A stretch of DNA of 58,287 bases from Curtobacterium sp. MCBD17_013 (GTDB lineage: Bacteria; Actinomycetota; Actinomycetes; Actinomycetales; Microbacteriaceae): contig NZ_QKTU01000016.1 in the NCBI RefSeq assembly GCF_003234565.1, positions 1-58,287 of the forward strand, in the 5' to 3' direction. Below the pieces are notes generated by a model. The model saw nothing but the letters and a program-made list of their open reading frames with translations, ran no database searches and was not told where the DNA came from. This document shows positions 14,374 through 22,859 of the stretch, one piece after another (the stretch's first letter is position 1; every line of letters starts with the position of its first letter). The position numbers and the translations under genes were made by a program.

Positions 14374-16326
14374 TCAGCGGAGACGCAGGTGGCGGCGGCG
14401 TCGGTACCCGATGAGCGCGACGATCCCGCCGAGCCCGAGCAGGCCGATGCCCGTGATCGCAGCGGGTCGGGCGTCCGAGCCGGTGTAGGCGAGGGCGTTC
14501 GCCCCGGTGCCGTCACCGCCACGGTCGCCGGTCAGCAGCGCAGCGCCGGTGCCTGCACCGGTCGCGCCGGTCCCGGTGGCCGCCGCAGCCACGTAGCGGA
14601 AGCCCGTGGCGCCGCTCGTGCCACCGGTCGTCGTGACGGTGATCGTCGTGGCTCCCGGGTCGCAGGCCGGCGTCGTGAACGCCAGCCGGGTGCCGGCAGC
14701 GTTCACCGTCACGTCCGCAGCGGGGATGGTCGTCCCGCAGATCGTGACGCTGGTCCCGCCGGGCACGAAGCCGGTTCCGCTCACGGTGACCGTCGTGCCT
14801 CCCGTCGTCGATCCCTGCCCGGGGTCGGTGCCCGTGACGGTGGGTGCGGCGCGGTAGGTGTAGCCGTCATCGTCACGGGCTGCACCGGCCGGGTCGGTCA
14901 GGACGACGTCGACCGGGCCGGCCGCACCGGCGGGCGTGGTGACGGTGACGCTGGTGTCGGTCGGCGTGCCCACGATCGTCGCCGGGACGCCACCGAACGT
15001 GACGCCGGTGACGTCACCGAGTCCGGTGCCCGAGACGACCACGGTCTGGCCGCCGGAGGTCGGACCGGACGCGGGGGTCACACCGGTGATCGTCGGCGCA
15101 CCGGCGGTGACGTAGAGGAACTGGTCCGGTGCGGCGACCGTCGTGCCACCGGGGAACCCGACGACGACGTCGGCGAGGCCGGCACCCGGCGGCGTCGTGA
15201 CGACGATCTGCGTGCCGTCCGCGGAGACGGAGCGGATGGTGCCGGCCGTTCCGCCGAACGTGACGCCGGTCGCGTTCTGGAGGCCCGTTCCCCTGATGGT
15301 GACGGACGTCCCGCCCGCAGCGGGGCCCTGGTCCGGCGTGATCCCGGTCACGGTCGGCGCGACGTACGTGTACCCGAGCCGGGCGGTCCCGTTCGGGTCG
15401 CTGACGACCACGGTGGTCGGGCCCGCGGCGCCGACCGGCGTGACGGCGGTCAGGGAGTTCCCGTCGGCGGCGACCTGGACGTTCGTCGCCCGGGTCCCGC
15501 CGAAGGTCACGGTGGTGTCAGCCGTGAACCCGGTGCCGGTGATGGTGACCGTCTGGCCTCCGGTGGTCGGTCCGGTCGTGGGCGTGATCCTGGTCGCGGT
15601 GACCGGGATCGGCGCGGTGGGCGTCTCGCAGGTCGCGTTCGCGAGGACGACCGTCGCGACGGTCTCGTTGACCAGCGGAACACCGGCGACGGTGCCGTTC
15701 AGCGTCGCGACCGCGCGAACGGCCGTGCCCGTCGCGGTGGTCCCGGTGGTCGTCTGGACGCGGCTCGCCTGGACTGTCAGGGTCGCACCGGCGAGCGCGC
15801 CGGTGAGGTCCGCGCTCACCGTCGCGGTCGGCGTGGCGGCGTTCAGTGTCACCGCACGGCCGAGCAGGGTCAGGCCGACCAGGTCCGCGGCGCTCGTCGG
15901 CGTCCCGCCGACCGGGCACGTCGCCGTCGCGGTCGCCGCGTCCGCGGTGAGCACGCTCTGCCCGAACAGCGCCACGTTCGCACCCGCGATCTGCGAGGAC
16001 GCCGTGGACCGTGTCGCGTTGCTGTTCGCCGAGGTCGTCACCGCCCCGACGGTGATGTCCGCCGCCGCGACATCGGCCAGCGTCGAGCCGTCCGCGTCGG
16101 TGAAGGCGCGGTCACCTGATCCCGTGACCGCGACGTCACCGACGGCCGCGTTGACGTCCAGCGTGGCCACGCCTGCGACATCCGCGTCCGCGACGGCACT
16201 GATGCCGACCGCGGACGCATCCCCCGGTGCCGCTGACGCCGGTCCTGCGACGACGAGGGCACCCCCAACCACCAGTCCCGCGGACAATCCGACCGCGGAC
16301 AACCGCATTCCCACGCTCCGTCGCAT
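14374..16326 (-). CDS. Large LAXTG-anchored surface protein with IPT/TIG repeats
   Basis: 650-residue cell-surface protein starting at ATG behind GAAGGGGGCG. A signal peptide (about 1-32, ending ASAA) precedes an Ala/Thr-rich region to about 240, then four immunoglobulin-like IPT/TIG domains. Each domain carries the PxxGPxxGGxxVTIxGTGF start and a VTFGG or related centre (starts near 245, 330, 420 and 510). The end has LAYTGSDA, a membrane segment and an Arg-rich tail: a class E-type LAXTG sortase signal. It is convergent with the TasA/SipW pair, suggesting an envelope locus. A role in adhesion or wall architecture is inference. Confidence 0.87.
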   Translation of the reverse strand: MRRSVGMRLSAVGLSAGLVVGGALVVAGPASAAPGDASAVGISAVADADVAGVATLDVNAAVGDVAVTGSGDRAFTDADGSTLADVAAADITVGAVTTSANSNATRSTASSQIAGANVALFGQSVLTADAATATATCPVGGTPTSAADLVGLTLLGRAVTLNAATPTATVSADLTGALAGATLTVQASRVQTTTGTTATGTAVRAVATLNGTVAGVPLVNETVATVVLANATCETPTAPIPVTATRITPTTGPTTGGQTVTITGTGFTADTTVTFGGTRATNVQVAADGNSLTAVTPVGAAGPTTVVVSDPNGTARLGYTYVAPTVTGITPDQGPAAGGTSVTIRGTGLQNATGVTFGGTAGTIRSVSADGTQIVVTTPPGAGLADVVVGFPGGTTVAAPDQFLYVTAGAPTITGVTPASGPTSGGQTVVVSGTGLGDVTGVTFGGVPATIVGTPTDTSVTVTTPAGAAGPVDVVLTDPAGAARDDDGYTYRAAPTVTGTDPGQGSTTGGTTVTVSGTGFVPGGTSVTICGTTIPAADVTVNAAGTRLAFTTPACDPGATTITVTTTGGTSGATGFRYVAAAATGTGATGAGTGAALLTGDRGGDGTGANALAYTGSDARPAAITGIGLLGLGGIVALIGYRRRRHLRLR

Positions 16327-16447
16327 GGCGCCCCCTTCACGAGCTGTTCTGCCTGCGCACGCTAGGCCCGGGGGTGGCGGGTACGTTCGCTCCAACACTG
16401 GGGTTTGACAACCACTCACGAACAGGAGTACGACGTCCCGGCACGTG

Positions 16448-16482
16448 GAACGCCCGGCCCCCGCATCGGGGACCGGGCGTTC
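16448..16482 (-). terminator. Rho-independent-type hairpin after ohr
   Basis: GAACGCCCGG (16448-16457) pairs with CCGGGCGTTC (16473-16482); the inner CCCC/GGGG pairs lengthen the stem. It lies just 3' of the Ohr gene on the minus strand. Confidence 0.65.
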
Positions 16483-16500
16483 GGTGCTGCTCGCCGACGA

Positions 16501-16926
16501 TCAGTCGACGAGCGAGAGCGTGACCTCGACGTTGCCGCGCGTCGCGTTCGAGTACGGGCACACCTGGTGCGCGGCCTCGGCGACCTCCTGCCGACGGTCC
16601 GCCGGCACGTTCGGGGCGTAGATGTCGAGCTCGACGGCCAGGCCGAACCCGCCCTCGCCGTTGTCGCCGATGCTCACGCTGGCCGACACGGAGGCGTCGG
16701 TGGTGTCGACGCCGAGCCGCTTGCCGACCAGGTGGTAGGCGCCGAGGAAGCAGGCCGAGTACCCGGCGGCGAACAGCTGCTCGGGGTTGGTGCCCTCGCC
16801 GTTGCCACCCATCTCCGTGGGCGGGCGGGTGTCGAAGTCGAGGCGGTCGTCCTCGCTCCGGACGTGTCCGTCGCGACCGCCGCCCGTGGCGTGGGCGATC
16901 GCGGTGTACGTGATGTCAAGGGTCAT
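16501..16926 (-). CDS. Organic hydroperoxide resistance protein (Ohr/OsmC family)
   Basis: 141-residue thiol peroxidase that reduces organic and lipid hydroperoxides in the cytosol. Both redox cysteines are present in family context: peroxidatic Cys59 in YSACFLGA and resolving Cys123 in QVCPYSNATRGNV. The NPEQLFAAGYSACF string is the Ohr signature, as opposed to general OsmC. The ATG at 16926 is used because it begins the first beta strand (MTLDITYTA). There is no OhrR neighbour in the window; the gene stands alone with its own terminator. Confidence 0.93.
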   Translation of the reverse strand: MTLDITYTAIAHATGGGRDGHVRSEDDRLDFDTRPPTEMGGNGEGTNPEQLFAAGYSACFLGAYHLVGKRLGVDTTDASVSASVSIGDNGEGGFGLAVELDIYAPNVPADRRQEVAEAAHQVCPYSNATRGNVEVTLSLVD

Positions 16927-17011
16927 GGACCCCACCTCACACCACGGGACTGGACGGTCGCTGACGTGTATCCGGTGGACGCACACCGCAAGGAGCGGCC
17001 ACGATGTGGTG

Positions 17012-17620
17012 ATGAGCAGCGTTGCCCAGTTCAGTTCGTCCGCCGATGCCTTCGTGGCCGTCGTCGCACAGGTCCCCCACGACGCGTGGGAGCGACCGGC
17101 ACTGGGCGAGTGGACCGTGCGGAGCCTGGTCGGGCACACCACGCGCGCGCTCCTGACGGTCGAGCAGTACCTGCACCTCGAGCCCCCGGCCGAGGTGACG
17201 ATCCCGACCGCGGCGCTGTACTACGCCACCGTCTACGAGCAGTTCACGGACTCGAACGCCGTGACGCAGCGCGGCATCGCTGCGGGGATCTGGCTCGGGG
17301 ACGAGCCGCTCCTGCGGATCACGGACGCCCTGGCCCGCGCGAAGGCCGCGATCGAGGCGGCTCCCCCGGACCGTGCCGTGTCGATCGGCGGGATGGGGAT
17401 CCCGCTCGAGGAGTACCTGCGCACGCGGGTGTTCGAGCTCGTCGTGCACACGATCGACCTCGCACGCGCGATCGAGGTGCCGTGCGCGCCCCCGCCGGAC
17501 GCGGTGGAGTCGTGCGCGGTCCTGGCCGTGTCGGCCGGCAACGCGCGCGGCGACGGCGAGGCCGTCCTCCTGGCCCTGACCGGGCGCGGGTCGCTCCCGG
17601 ACGGGTTCTCGGTGGTCTGA
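17012..17620 (+). CDS. DinB-like / mycothiol-dependent maleylpyruvate isomerase N-terminal domain protein
   Basis: 202-residue protein of the DinB/MDMPI superfamily, which uses a four-helix bundle and often mycothiol. The opening WERPALGEWTVRSLVGHTTRALLTVEQYL and the later RTRVFELVVHTIDLARAI are typical; the histidines in GHTTR and VVHTID fit the metal-binding triad. The third ligand is not certain. The ATG at 17012 follows AAGGAG by 16 nt; in-frame GTGs at 17006 and 17009 are closer. Likely a thiol-transfer or detoxifying enzyme; the substrate is unknown. Confidence 0.78.
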   Translation: MSSVAQFSSSADAFVAVVAQVPHDAWERPALGEWTVRSLVGHTTRALLTVEQYLHLEPPAEVTIPTAALYYATVYEQFTDSNAVTQRGIAAGIWLGDEPLLRITDALARAKAAIEAAPPDRAVSIGGMGIPLEEYLRTRVFELVVHTIDLARAIEVPCAPPPDAVESCAVLAVSAGNARGDGEAVLLALTGRGSLPDGFSVV

Positions 17621-17683
17621 CCGCGCCGGAACGGCGCGCTCCGGGTGCCGCGGGGACACGACCGGGAGGCCCGACCCGGCGAC

Positions 17684-18247
17684 TCAGCGTCGGCGTCGGC
17701 CCTCGGCCGATCCGTGGGACGGCTCCCGGTCCTCCCGGCTGTCGCGGCGGAGCACGAGCGACAGGGCCGCACCGAGCAGTCCGGCGACGATGAGCACGAT
17801 CGGCACGGAGATCGGTGCGTGCGTCGGCGCCGCGATGACGAGCAGCACCAGCCCGAGCACAACGAACCCGATGGAGGCGATGAGCACGTTCCGGCGCGTC
17901 GCACGACGGGCGTTGGCGCGGTTCGGTGCGGCGAGCAGGTCGGGATCGTGGAGGACACCGCCGTCGCCCGGTCGCGCCACCGACACGGCGGATGCCTGCG
18001 CGGTCCGAGGGGTGGGGGAGGCGAGGAGCCCGGCGATCGACGGACCGCTCGGGGCGAGTTCGGCGTCGAGGTCGTCGTCGTCCTCCTCGGGCACGGGGAC
18101 GACGAGCGCGGCCTCGCCGGCGTGGCCGGCCTCGGCGCGCTCGGATTCCTCGCGGATGGCGATGGCGCGCTCGGCCTCGGCCGCCTGCTCCGCCTCGTCG
18201 AGGTGGTGCGCGGAGGGACGACGGACGTCGGGGTGTTCGTTGGTCAC
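17684..18247 (-). CDS. Hypothetical two-helix membrane protein with acidic N-terminal region
   Basis: 187-residue protein with a long hydrophilic, Ala/Glu-rich N-terminus (an EAEQAAEAERAIAIREESERAEA-like stretch, probably a charged helix, then EEDDDDLDAE). Two membrane segments sit close to the C-terminus (about 123-140 and 145-164), followed by a basic tail with a run of Arg. The GTG at 18247 is chosen because GAGAGG precedes it at good spacing; an in-frame GTG at 18280 has no such support. No family is recognised. Codon use supports a real gene. Confidence 0.65.
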   Translation of the reverse strand: MTNEHPDVRRPSAHHLDEAEQAAEAERAIAIREESERAEAGHAGEAALVVPVPEEDDDDLDAELAPSGPSIAGLLASPTPRTAQASAVSVARPGDGGVLHDPDLLAAPNRANARRATRRNVLIASIGFVVLGLVLLVIAAPTHAPISVPIVLIVAGLLGAALSLVLRRDSREDREPSHGSAEGRRRR

Positions 18248-18421
18248 GAGGCGGGTACCTCTCGGGATCGTGGACGGCACGTCGGGGTCCGCGCCGGTAC
18301 CAGCACATCAGGAACGTGCCGGATGCGCGAGCATATGACACCGATCTGGTAGCGCGCTGCCCTTGTCCGGTGAGCGCGCCCAGACTCGAGCACACTGGCT
18401 GCGCTCGGGCACACTGGTCGC

Positions 18422-19153
18422 ATGTGTGGCCGATTCGTCGTCTCCGACACCACCGCTGACCTGTTGCCCGAGCTCGTGGGTGAGCTCGCGTCCCGCACCG
18501 AGCACGTCGACGAGGACACGGGCGTCGTCAGCACCGGACTCGTCGAGAACTACAACATCGCCCCGACGGACGACGTGCAGGCGGTCCGGCAGTTCCGCGG
18601 CGAGCGGGCGATGCCCGACGTGCACTGGGGGTTCGTGCCGTCGTGGGCCAAGGACTTCCGGAAGCAGCGGCCCCAGCCGATCAACGCCCGGATCGAGACC
18701 GTCGCGACCTCGGGCATGTTCCGCACGGCGTTCGCGGGCAACCGCTGCATCGTCCCGGCGCAGGGGTACTACGAGTGGGTCCTGACCGAGACCGGCAAGG
18801 AGCCCCACTACATCCACCAGCCCGACGGCGCCCTGGCGATGGCCGGCGTCGTGAGCGCCTGGCCGGACCCGACCAAGCCCGAGGGCGACCCGGACAAGTG
18901 GCGCCTGTCGATGGCGATCATCACCCGCGACGCCCACGTCGCCCCCGGCGAGGTCCACGACCGCATGCCCGCGTTCCTGACCCCGAACAGCTACGACGCC
19001 TGGCTCGACGACACCCTGTCGCCCGACCAGCTCCTGGCGCTGCTCGACCGCGAATCGCACGAGGTCGCGCACGACCTGGTGCAGTACGAGGTCTCCCGCG
19101 CGGTGAACAGCGTGCGGAACGCCGGGCCGCAGCTCATCGAGCCGGTCGCGTAG
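18422..19153 (+). CDS. yedK: HMCES/YedK abasic-site DNA-protein crosslink protein (SRAP domain)
   Basis: 243-residue SRAP-domain protein that covalently captures abasic sites in single-stranded DNA through its N-terminal cysteine. All key features are visible: Cys2 (MCGRF), Asn88 (PINARIET), Glu118 (GYYEW) and His179 (VHDRMP). The start is fixed because Cys2 must follow the initiator Met. No LexA box is visible upstream; the direct repeat CACACTGG occurs twice 21 bp apart just before the start. It acts in the cytosol in replication-fork protection. Confidence 0.95.
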   Translation: MCGRFVVSDTTADLLPELVGELASRTEHVDEDTGVVSTGLVENYNIAPTDDVQAVRQFRGERAMPDVHWGFVPSWAKDFRKQRPQPINARIETVATSGMFRTAFAGNRCIVPAQGYYEWVLTETGKEPHYIHQPDGALAMAGVVSAWPDPTKPEGDPDKWRLSMAIITRDAHVAPGEVHDRMPAFLTPNSYDAWLDDTLSPDQLLALLDRESHEVAHDLVQYEVSRAVNSVRNAGPQLIEPVA

Positions 19154-19160
19154 CCCACCG

Positions 19161-19310
19161 TCAGCGGGTGAGCGCCACCACCACGAGCACCACGACCACC
19201 ACCGCGAGCGCGGCGACGAGCACCCACTGCCACCAGCGGAACTTGGCGCGGCCGTTCGAGCCGCGCGGGCGGATGGGTGAGCTGGGTCGTGAGCGCGGTC
19301 TGGCGGACAT
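19161..19310 (-). CDS. Small single-pass membrane protein, 49 aa
   Basis: Reading the minus strand from ATG at 19310 gives a 49-residue protein: a basic N-terminus (MSARPRSRPSSPIRPRG), an aromatic interface FRWWQW, a membrane helix rich in Val/Ala/Leu, and ALTR at the end. It is positively charged inside, so N-in topology is expected. TAGGGT lies exactly six bases before the ATG, the same spacing as in other leaderless genes here. It ends 7 bp from the YedK stop codon. The function is unknown. Confidence 0.7.
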   Translation of the reverse strand: MSARPRSRPSSPIRPRGSNGRAKFRWWQWVLVAALAVVVVVLVVVALTR

Positions 19311-19427
19311 GCGCGAACCCTAGGCGCGGTGCATGTGCGCACGCCGATCCAGGGAGACGGAACCGTTCAGGCCGCGGTGGGGGCGCCTCCAGGATCGGCC
19401 GTCGGCCGCCCGGTAGCGTTGCTCGGC

Positions 19428-20324
19428 ATGACAGCACGACGCCCGTTCGTGGTGGGGGCCGCCGCCGTGCTCCTGGTCGTGTACGTGCTCGCCAGTGGCG
19501 CGTTCGTGCTCATCGGCGGTGCCGCGCGGCAGCGGCTCGAAGCCGACGCGGTCCGCGTCCTGCTCGCCGTGCAGTCGGTCGGGCACGGGACGCTCCAGCT
19601 CGACCGCGGGTTCGTCGCCGCGATGGCCGTGTCGCTCGTCGTGGCGCCGCTGCCGATCGCCGCCCGGCTGCTCCTGCCCCGCCTGGGCGCCCGCGCCGCG
19701 TGGGCCCTGGCCGCCGTGGTCGTCCTGCTCGTCGTCGTGCTGGGTGCCGCGCTGCGGCTGCTGTCCGGCACCCACGCGATCTCCGTGGCGCTGGGCTGCG
19801 TCGTCGGCCTGGCGTTCGGGGTCCTCGTGGACCTGGCGGCACGGTCGCTCGCCGCCCTGCGCGGCCACGAGACCGAGGGGCCCACGGGCCGGAGCCGATG
19901 GATCGCCCTCGCCCTGATGGTCCTGTACGTCGTGGCCGTCATGCTCATCGCGTTCCACGGCTCCCCCGTCGACGCCGGCAGCGACGGGTTCCTGTTCCGG
20001 GTGCTCGACTGGTTACACCGGCACGGCACACCGCAGTGGATCGGCTATGCCGCCGTCGAGTTCACGGCGAACATCGTGTACTTCGTGCCGCTCGGGATCC
20101 TCGTCGCCCTGCTCATCGGCGTCCGGCGCTGGTGGCTCCCGGTGGCCATCGGGTTCGTGGCGAGTGCGTTCATCGAGGTCGTGCAGTCGGTGCTCCTGCC
20201 CGAGCGGACCGGCTCCGTCGACGACGTCCTGTCGAACACGGCCGGGGCGTTGCTCGGGACCCTGGTGGGCATCGTCGTCCTGGCACGGCTCCGGCGGCGG
20301 GCGGGCGTGCGGCAGCTCGGCTGA
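19428..20324 (+). CDS. VanZ-domain integral membrane protein
   Basis: 298-residue membrane protein with about seven to eight hydrophobic segments. The C-terminal part is a VanZ-like domain: NIVYFVPLGILVALL, ASAFIEVVQSVLLPERTGSVDDVLSNTAGALLGTLVG. VanZ proteins are linked to lipoglycopeptide resistance in enterococci, but the family is general and its mechanism is unknown. The N-terminal half (about 1-140) is an extra membrane region. The ATG at 19428 is preferred over one 99 bp earlier because TAGCGT stands eight bases before it and the protein then starts with a normal basic end and helix. Confidence 0.83.
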   Translation: MTARRPFVVGAAAVLLVVYVLASGAFVLIGGAARQRLEADAVRVLLAVQSVGHGTLQLDRGFVAAMAVSLVVAPLPIAARLLLPRLGARAAWALAAVVVLLVVVLGAALRLLSGTHAISVALGCVVGLAFGVLVDLAARSLAALRGHETEGPTGRSRWIALALMVLYVVAVMLIAFHGSPVDAGSDGFLFRVLDWLHRHGTPQWIGYAAVEFTANIVYFVPLGILVALLIGVRRWWLPVAIGFVASAFIEVVQSVLLPERTGSVDDVLSNTAGALLGTLVGIVVLARLRRRAGVRQLG

Positions 20325-20383
20325 ACCACCGGACGCGCGCCTCCGCCTGCGTTCGACGGCGTCGGTCCGCCGTTCCGGAACGA

Positions 20384-20417
20384 CGAAGCCCCCGAGCCAG
20401 CAGGCTCGGGGGCTTCG
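20384..20417. terminator. Strong bidirectional terminator hairpin
   Basis: A perfect 15-bp stem (20384-20398 with 20403-20417) and a four-base AGCA loop between the convergent VanZ and LAXTG-protein genes. Confidence 0.8.
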
Positions 20418-20432
20418 GTGTGGTGCTGGGTG

Positions 20433-20984
20433 TCAGACGTTCTTGCGCTGACGACGCGTGGCCGCCGTGACGCCGACGAGCGCGCCACCGAGGACGACCG
20501 CGCCACCGGCGCTCCAGACCAGGAGGGTCGGGACGGTCGAACCCGTGAAGGCGAGGCCGGTGCTGGTCGCGGTGACCGTGGCGCCCGTGCCCGTGGCGGC
20601 CGCCGGAACGACGGTGAGGGCCGTGGTCGCGATGTTGCCGGACGTGACACCGGTCGCGGTGACCTCGTAGGTGCCCGAGGCACCGCGGGGCAGCGTGATC
20701 GGCGCGTTGAGCGAACCAGTCGCGGACGCCTGGCGGACCGCGGTGACGGTCTGCGTCGGCAGCGCACCGATCGTGACGGCACCGGCACCCGTGACGGAGA
20801 TGGTGACGTTCTCCGAGTCGGCGAACGAGCCCGGCGCGAAGTTGATGATGGTCGTACCACCGGCGACGACAGAGCCCGACACACTGACGTTGCTGGCGGG
20901 CACGTAGCCCTCGGCGTTGGCGGCCATCGGAGCGGCCATGACGGCTGCGCCGGCGAGCACCAGCGCCGCGATTGTCTTCTTCAT
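20433..20984 (-). CDS. Small secreted LAXTG-anchored protein
   Basis: 183-residue cell-wall protein: signal peptide with KK N-terminus (cleavage near ANA-EG, about residue 24), a single strand-rich domain with repeated TVT/VTATG patterns, and a C-terminal sorting signal LAFTGST, a hydrophobic helix and RRQRKNV. LAXTG is the class E sortase motif common in Actinobacteria. It lies at the edge of the exopolysaccharide locus, downstream of the DUF4012 gene end on the same strand, with its own terminator. The exact role is unknown. Confidence 0.85.
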   Translation of the reverse strand: MKKTIAALVLAGAAVMAAPMAANAEGYVPASNVSVSGSVVAGGTTIINFAPGSFADSENVTISVTGAGAVTIGALPTQTVTAVRQASATGSLNAPITLPRGASGTYEVTATGVTSGNIATTALTVVPAAATGTGATVTATSTGLAFTGSTVPTLLVWSAGGAVVLGGALVGVTAATRRQRKNV

Positions 20985-21058
20985 GAGTGATCCCCTAGTT
21001 CGAACGCGACGGCGGCCTGACCTCTCGCAGGACGCTCGATTAGCGAAGTTCCATCAAA

Positions 21059-22855
21059 CTATCGGCTTTCACAGGTGACGTCCACGGGTCGTGTAACAGT
21101 TTGGTGAACGCCCGGGGTCGATTCCGCCGCGACCGTGTGGCCCGCTGCCGCCTTCGGCCCGAGGAACTGCACCGTCAGCGTGGTGCTTTGCCCTGGTGAG
21201 AGCAGAGTTGGGATCTGCACGACCGGGTACGTGCCGTCGAGCGCAGTCTGGGGGCTGGCCGCCTTGCCGTCCTGTGACGCGCTCAGGAACACCCCCGTTC
21301 TGGGGGCGTAGATCGCGACGTTCGTTCCGACGTTGCCCGGCGACACGCCGAAGTCCCCACCACCGGTGACGTACGGCGGAAGACTCGTCGCGGCGTCCGC
21401 TGGCGCCGTGTTCTTCAGGGTGACCTGCACGGTCCAGGTCGGGCGACCATCGGCGCGGCAGACCTTGCTCCCCACGGCGATCTGCTTCGTGAGGTAGTAG
21501 TCCATCTTCGCGCCGGTGGCGTCGTTGAGGTAGACGCCGAAGCGTGCGTTCGCCTTCGATGACACGGGGAGGCCGCCCGCGGCACTCGTCCCGACGATCC
21601 TGCTCTGCTCGGTCCCACGCGAACTCCACACCATGATGCGACGCTCTGCTGCTCCTCTCGACAGCGCAGTCACCAGTTTGGCGGGATCTGCGGAGCCAGA
21701 GGTCACGGCGTTGAACACCGAGCTGGCAGCGGACGCGAAGAACGCGTCCTGCATCCCGGGGTCCGAGTAGCGCGCATACACCTGACTCAGCAGGACGGCG
21801 ACCGCGTTGTCCGACGTGAGCGTGTCACCAGTTGCGAGCTTCACTGGGCCCGTTGCGTTCAAGAGGTAGCCCAACGTGACCGGGTCGATGGACACGACAC
21901 CGTCGACCTTCTGCCCGAACCGCTGCTGCCAGAACGCTGAGGCGAGTTTCGCGGTGGTCGCGAAGCGGGGCGTGAGCGTGGTGTCGAGCATGTACTGCCC
22001 GGTGATGGCGCCGTACAGCCCTTGTGTTTCGGTCGTCAACGGCAGGACCGGCTGGTCCACTCGCGGGAAGCTCGCACCTGACGCCTGTTGCGTCAGCGAG
22101 ATCTCGCCGTCGTCCGCGTGGAGCAGCACGACGGACCCCGCGATGCCTCCACCGGCACGAATCTCCGCGTTGTTCTCGACGAGGAGCAGGTAGTTCCGTG
22201 CGCCATCGGTTCCGAGCATCGACGGCGCCAGGTCGATCACCCGTCGCGCGACGTCCGCCTCGTGGTCGACAGGAGCGAGGGTGTTGACGAGCTGATCGAC
22301 GCGTTTGTCGACCACGGACAGCGTGTCCGTCGTGTCGATCGCACGAGCCTCCTCGAGCGCTCGGTGCAGATTTACCGCCGCGCGGTCGACACTCGGCCGC
22401 GCCGACGCGATCGCCGCAACGTCGATCCGCCCGTCCTTCGGCCGGAACGCAGTCGTGTTCACCTTGCCGAGAGCCCTGATCGCGGGACGGACGGAACCGT
22501 CCGCGACGGTTGCGACAACATTCGATATCTGCCGAACCGCACGGAGGTCCGGCCCCACCAACGGAACGACTTCGGCCGTTCGCCAGATCGGGTCCGACGT
22601 CAGCGACCTGGCGCCGTCTGCCCGGTCCTGGAACTCGCCCGCCGTGCGGCGCGCACCGTCGCTGTTGGCGTCGGCGATCTGCGCTCGGAGCGTTGCGACG
22701 TGTGTGACCGACGACTGCAGGTCCCGCACGGCGAGCAAGCCACGGATACCGACCCAAGCGACGACGAAGACGATCACCGCCACCACCGTGAGGACGATCC
22801 ACGTCACGACTCGCCGGCGCGTCATCGACCGAGCTTCGACCGTGCTGTCCGTCAC
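21059..22855 (-). CDS. DUF4012 membrane-anchored protein of polysaccharide locus
   Basis: 598-residue protein with an N-terminal membrane anchor (about 16-37) after a basic TRRRVV, and a large extracytoplasmic region of DUF4012 type. Recognisable parts are YLLLVENNAEIRAGGGIAGSV, the GVVSIDPVTLGYLLNATGPV segment and the later GAAERRIMVWSS. DUF4012 proteins are frequent in actinobacterial exopolysaccharide loci; their role is unknown. The GTG start (22855) lies four bases after the fcl stop codon and GGGAG precedes it, so it is the distal gene of the gmd-fcl operon. Confidence 0.85.
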   Translation of the reverse strand: MTDSTVEARSMTRRRVVTWIVLTVVAVIVFVVAWVGIRGLLAVRDLQSSVTHVATLRAQIADANSDGARRTAGEFQDRADGARSLTSDPIWRTAEVVPLVGPDLRAVRQISNVVATVADGSVRPAIRALGKVNTTAFRPKDGRIDVAAIASARPSVDRAAVNLHRALEEARAIDTTDTLSVVDKRVDQLVNTLAPVDHEADVARRVIDLAPSMLGTDGARNYLLLVENNAEIRAGGGIAGSVVLLHADDGEISLTQQASGASFPRVDQPVLPLTTETQGLYGAITGQYMLDTTLTPRFATTAKLASAFWQQRFGQKVDGVVSIDPVTLGYLLNATGPVKLATGDTLTSDNAVAVLLSQVYARYSDPGMQDAFFASAASSVFNAVTSGSADPAKLVTALSRGAAERRIMVWSSRGTEQSRIVGTSAAGGLPVSSKANARFGVYLNDATGAKMDYYLTKQIAVGSKVCRADGRPTWTVQVTLKNTAPADAATSLPPYVTGGGDFGVSPGNVGTNVAIYAPRTGVFLSASQDGKAASPQTALDGTYPVVQIPTLLSPGQSTTLTVQFLGPKAAAGHTVAAESTPGVHQTVTRPVDVTCESR

Positions 22856-22859
22856 GTGA

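Noticed and set aside
18360..18421. LexA/SOS box ahead of yedK
   Set aside because: No GAAC-N4-GTTC-type palindrome; only the CACACTGG direct repeat is present.
20985..21058. tRNA or riboswitch in gaps of the envelope region
   Set aside because: No cloverleaf, CCA end or conserved aptamer pattern could be traced here or in other gaps.
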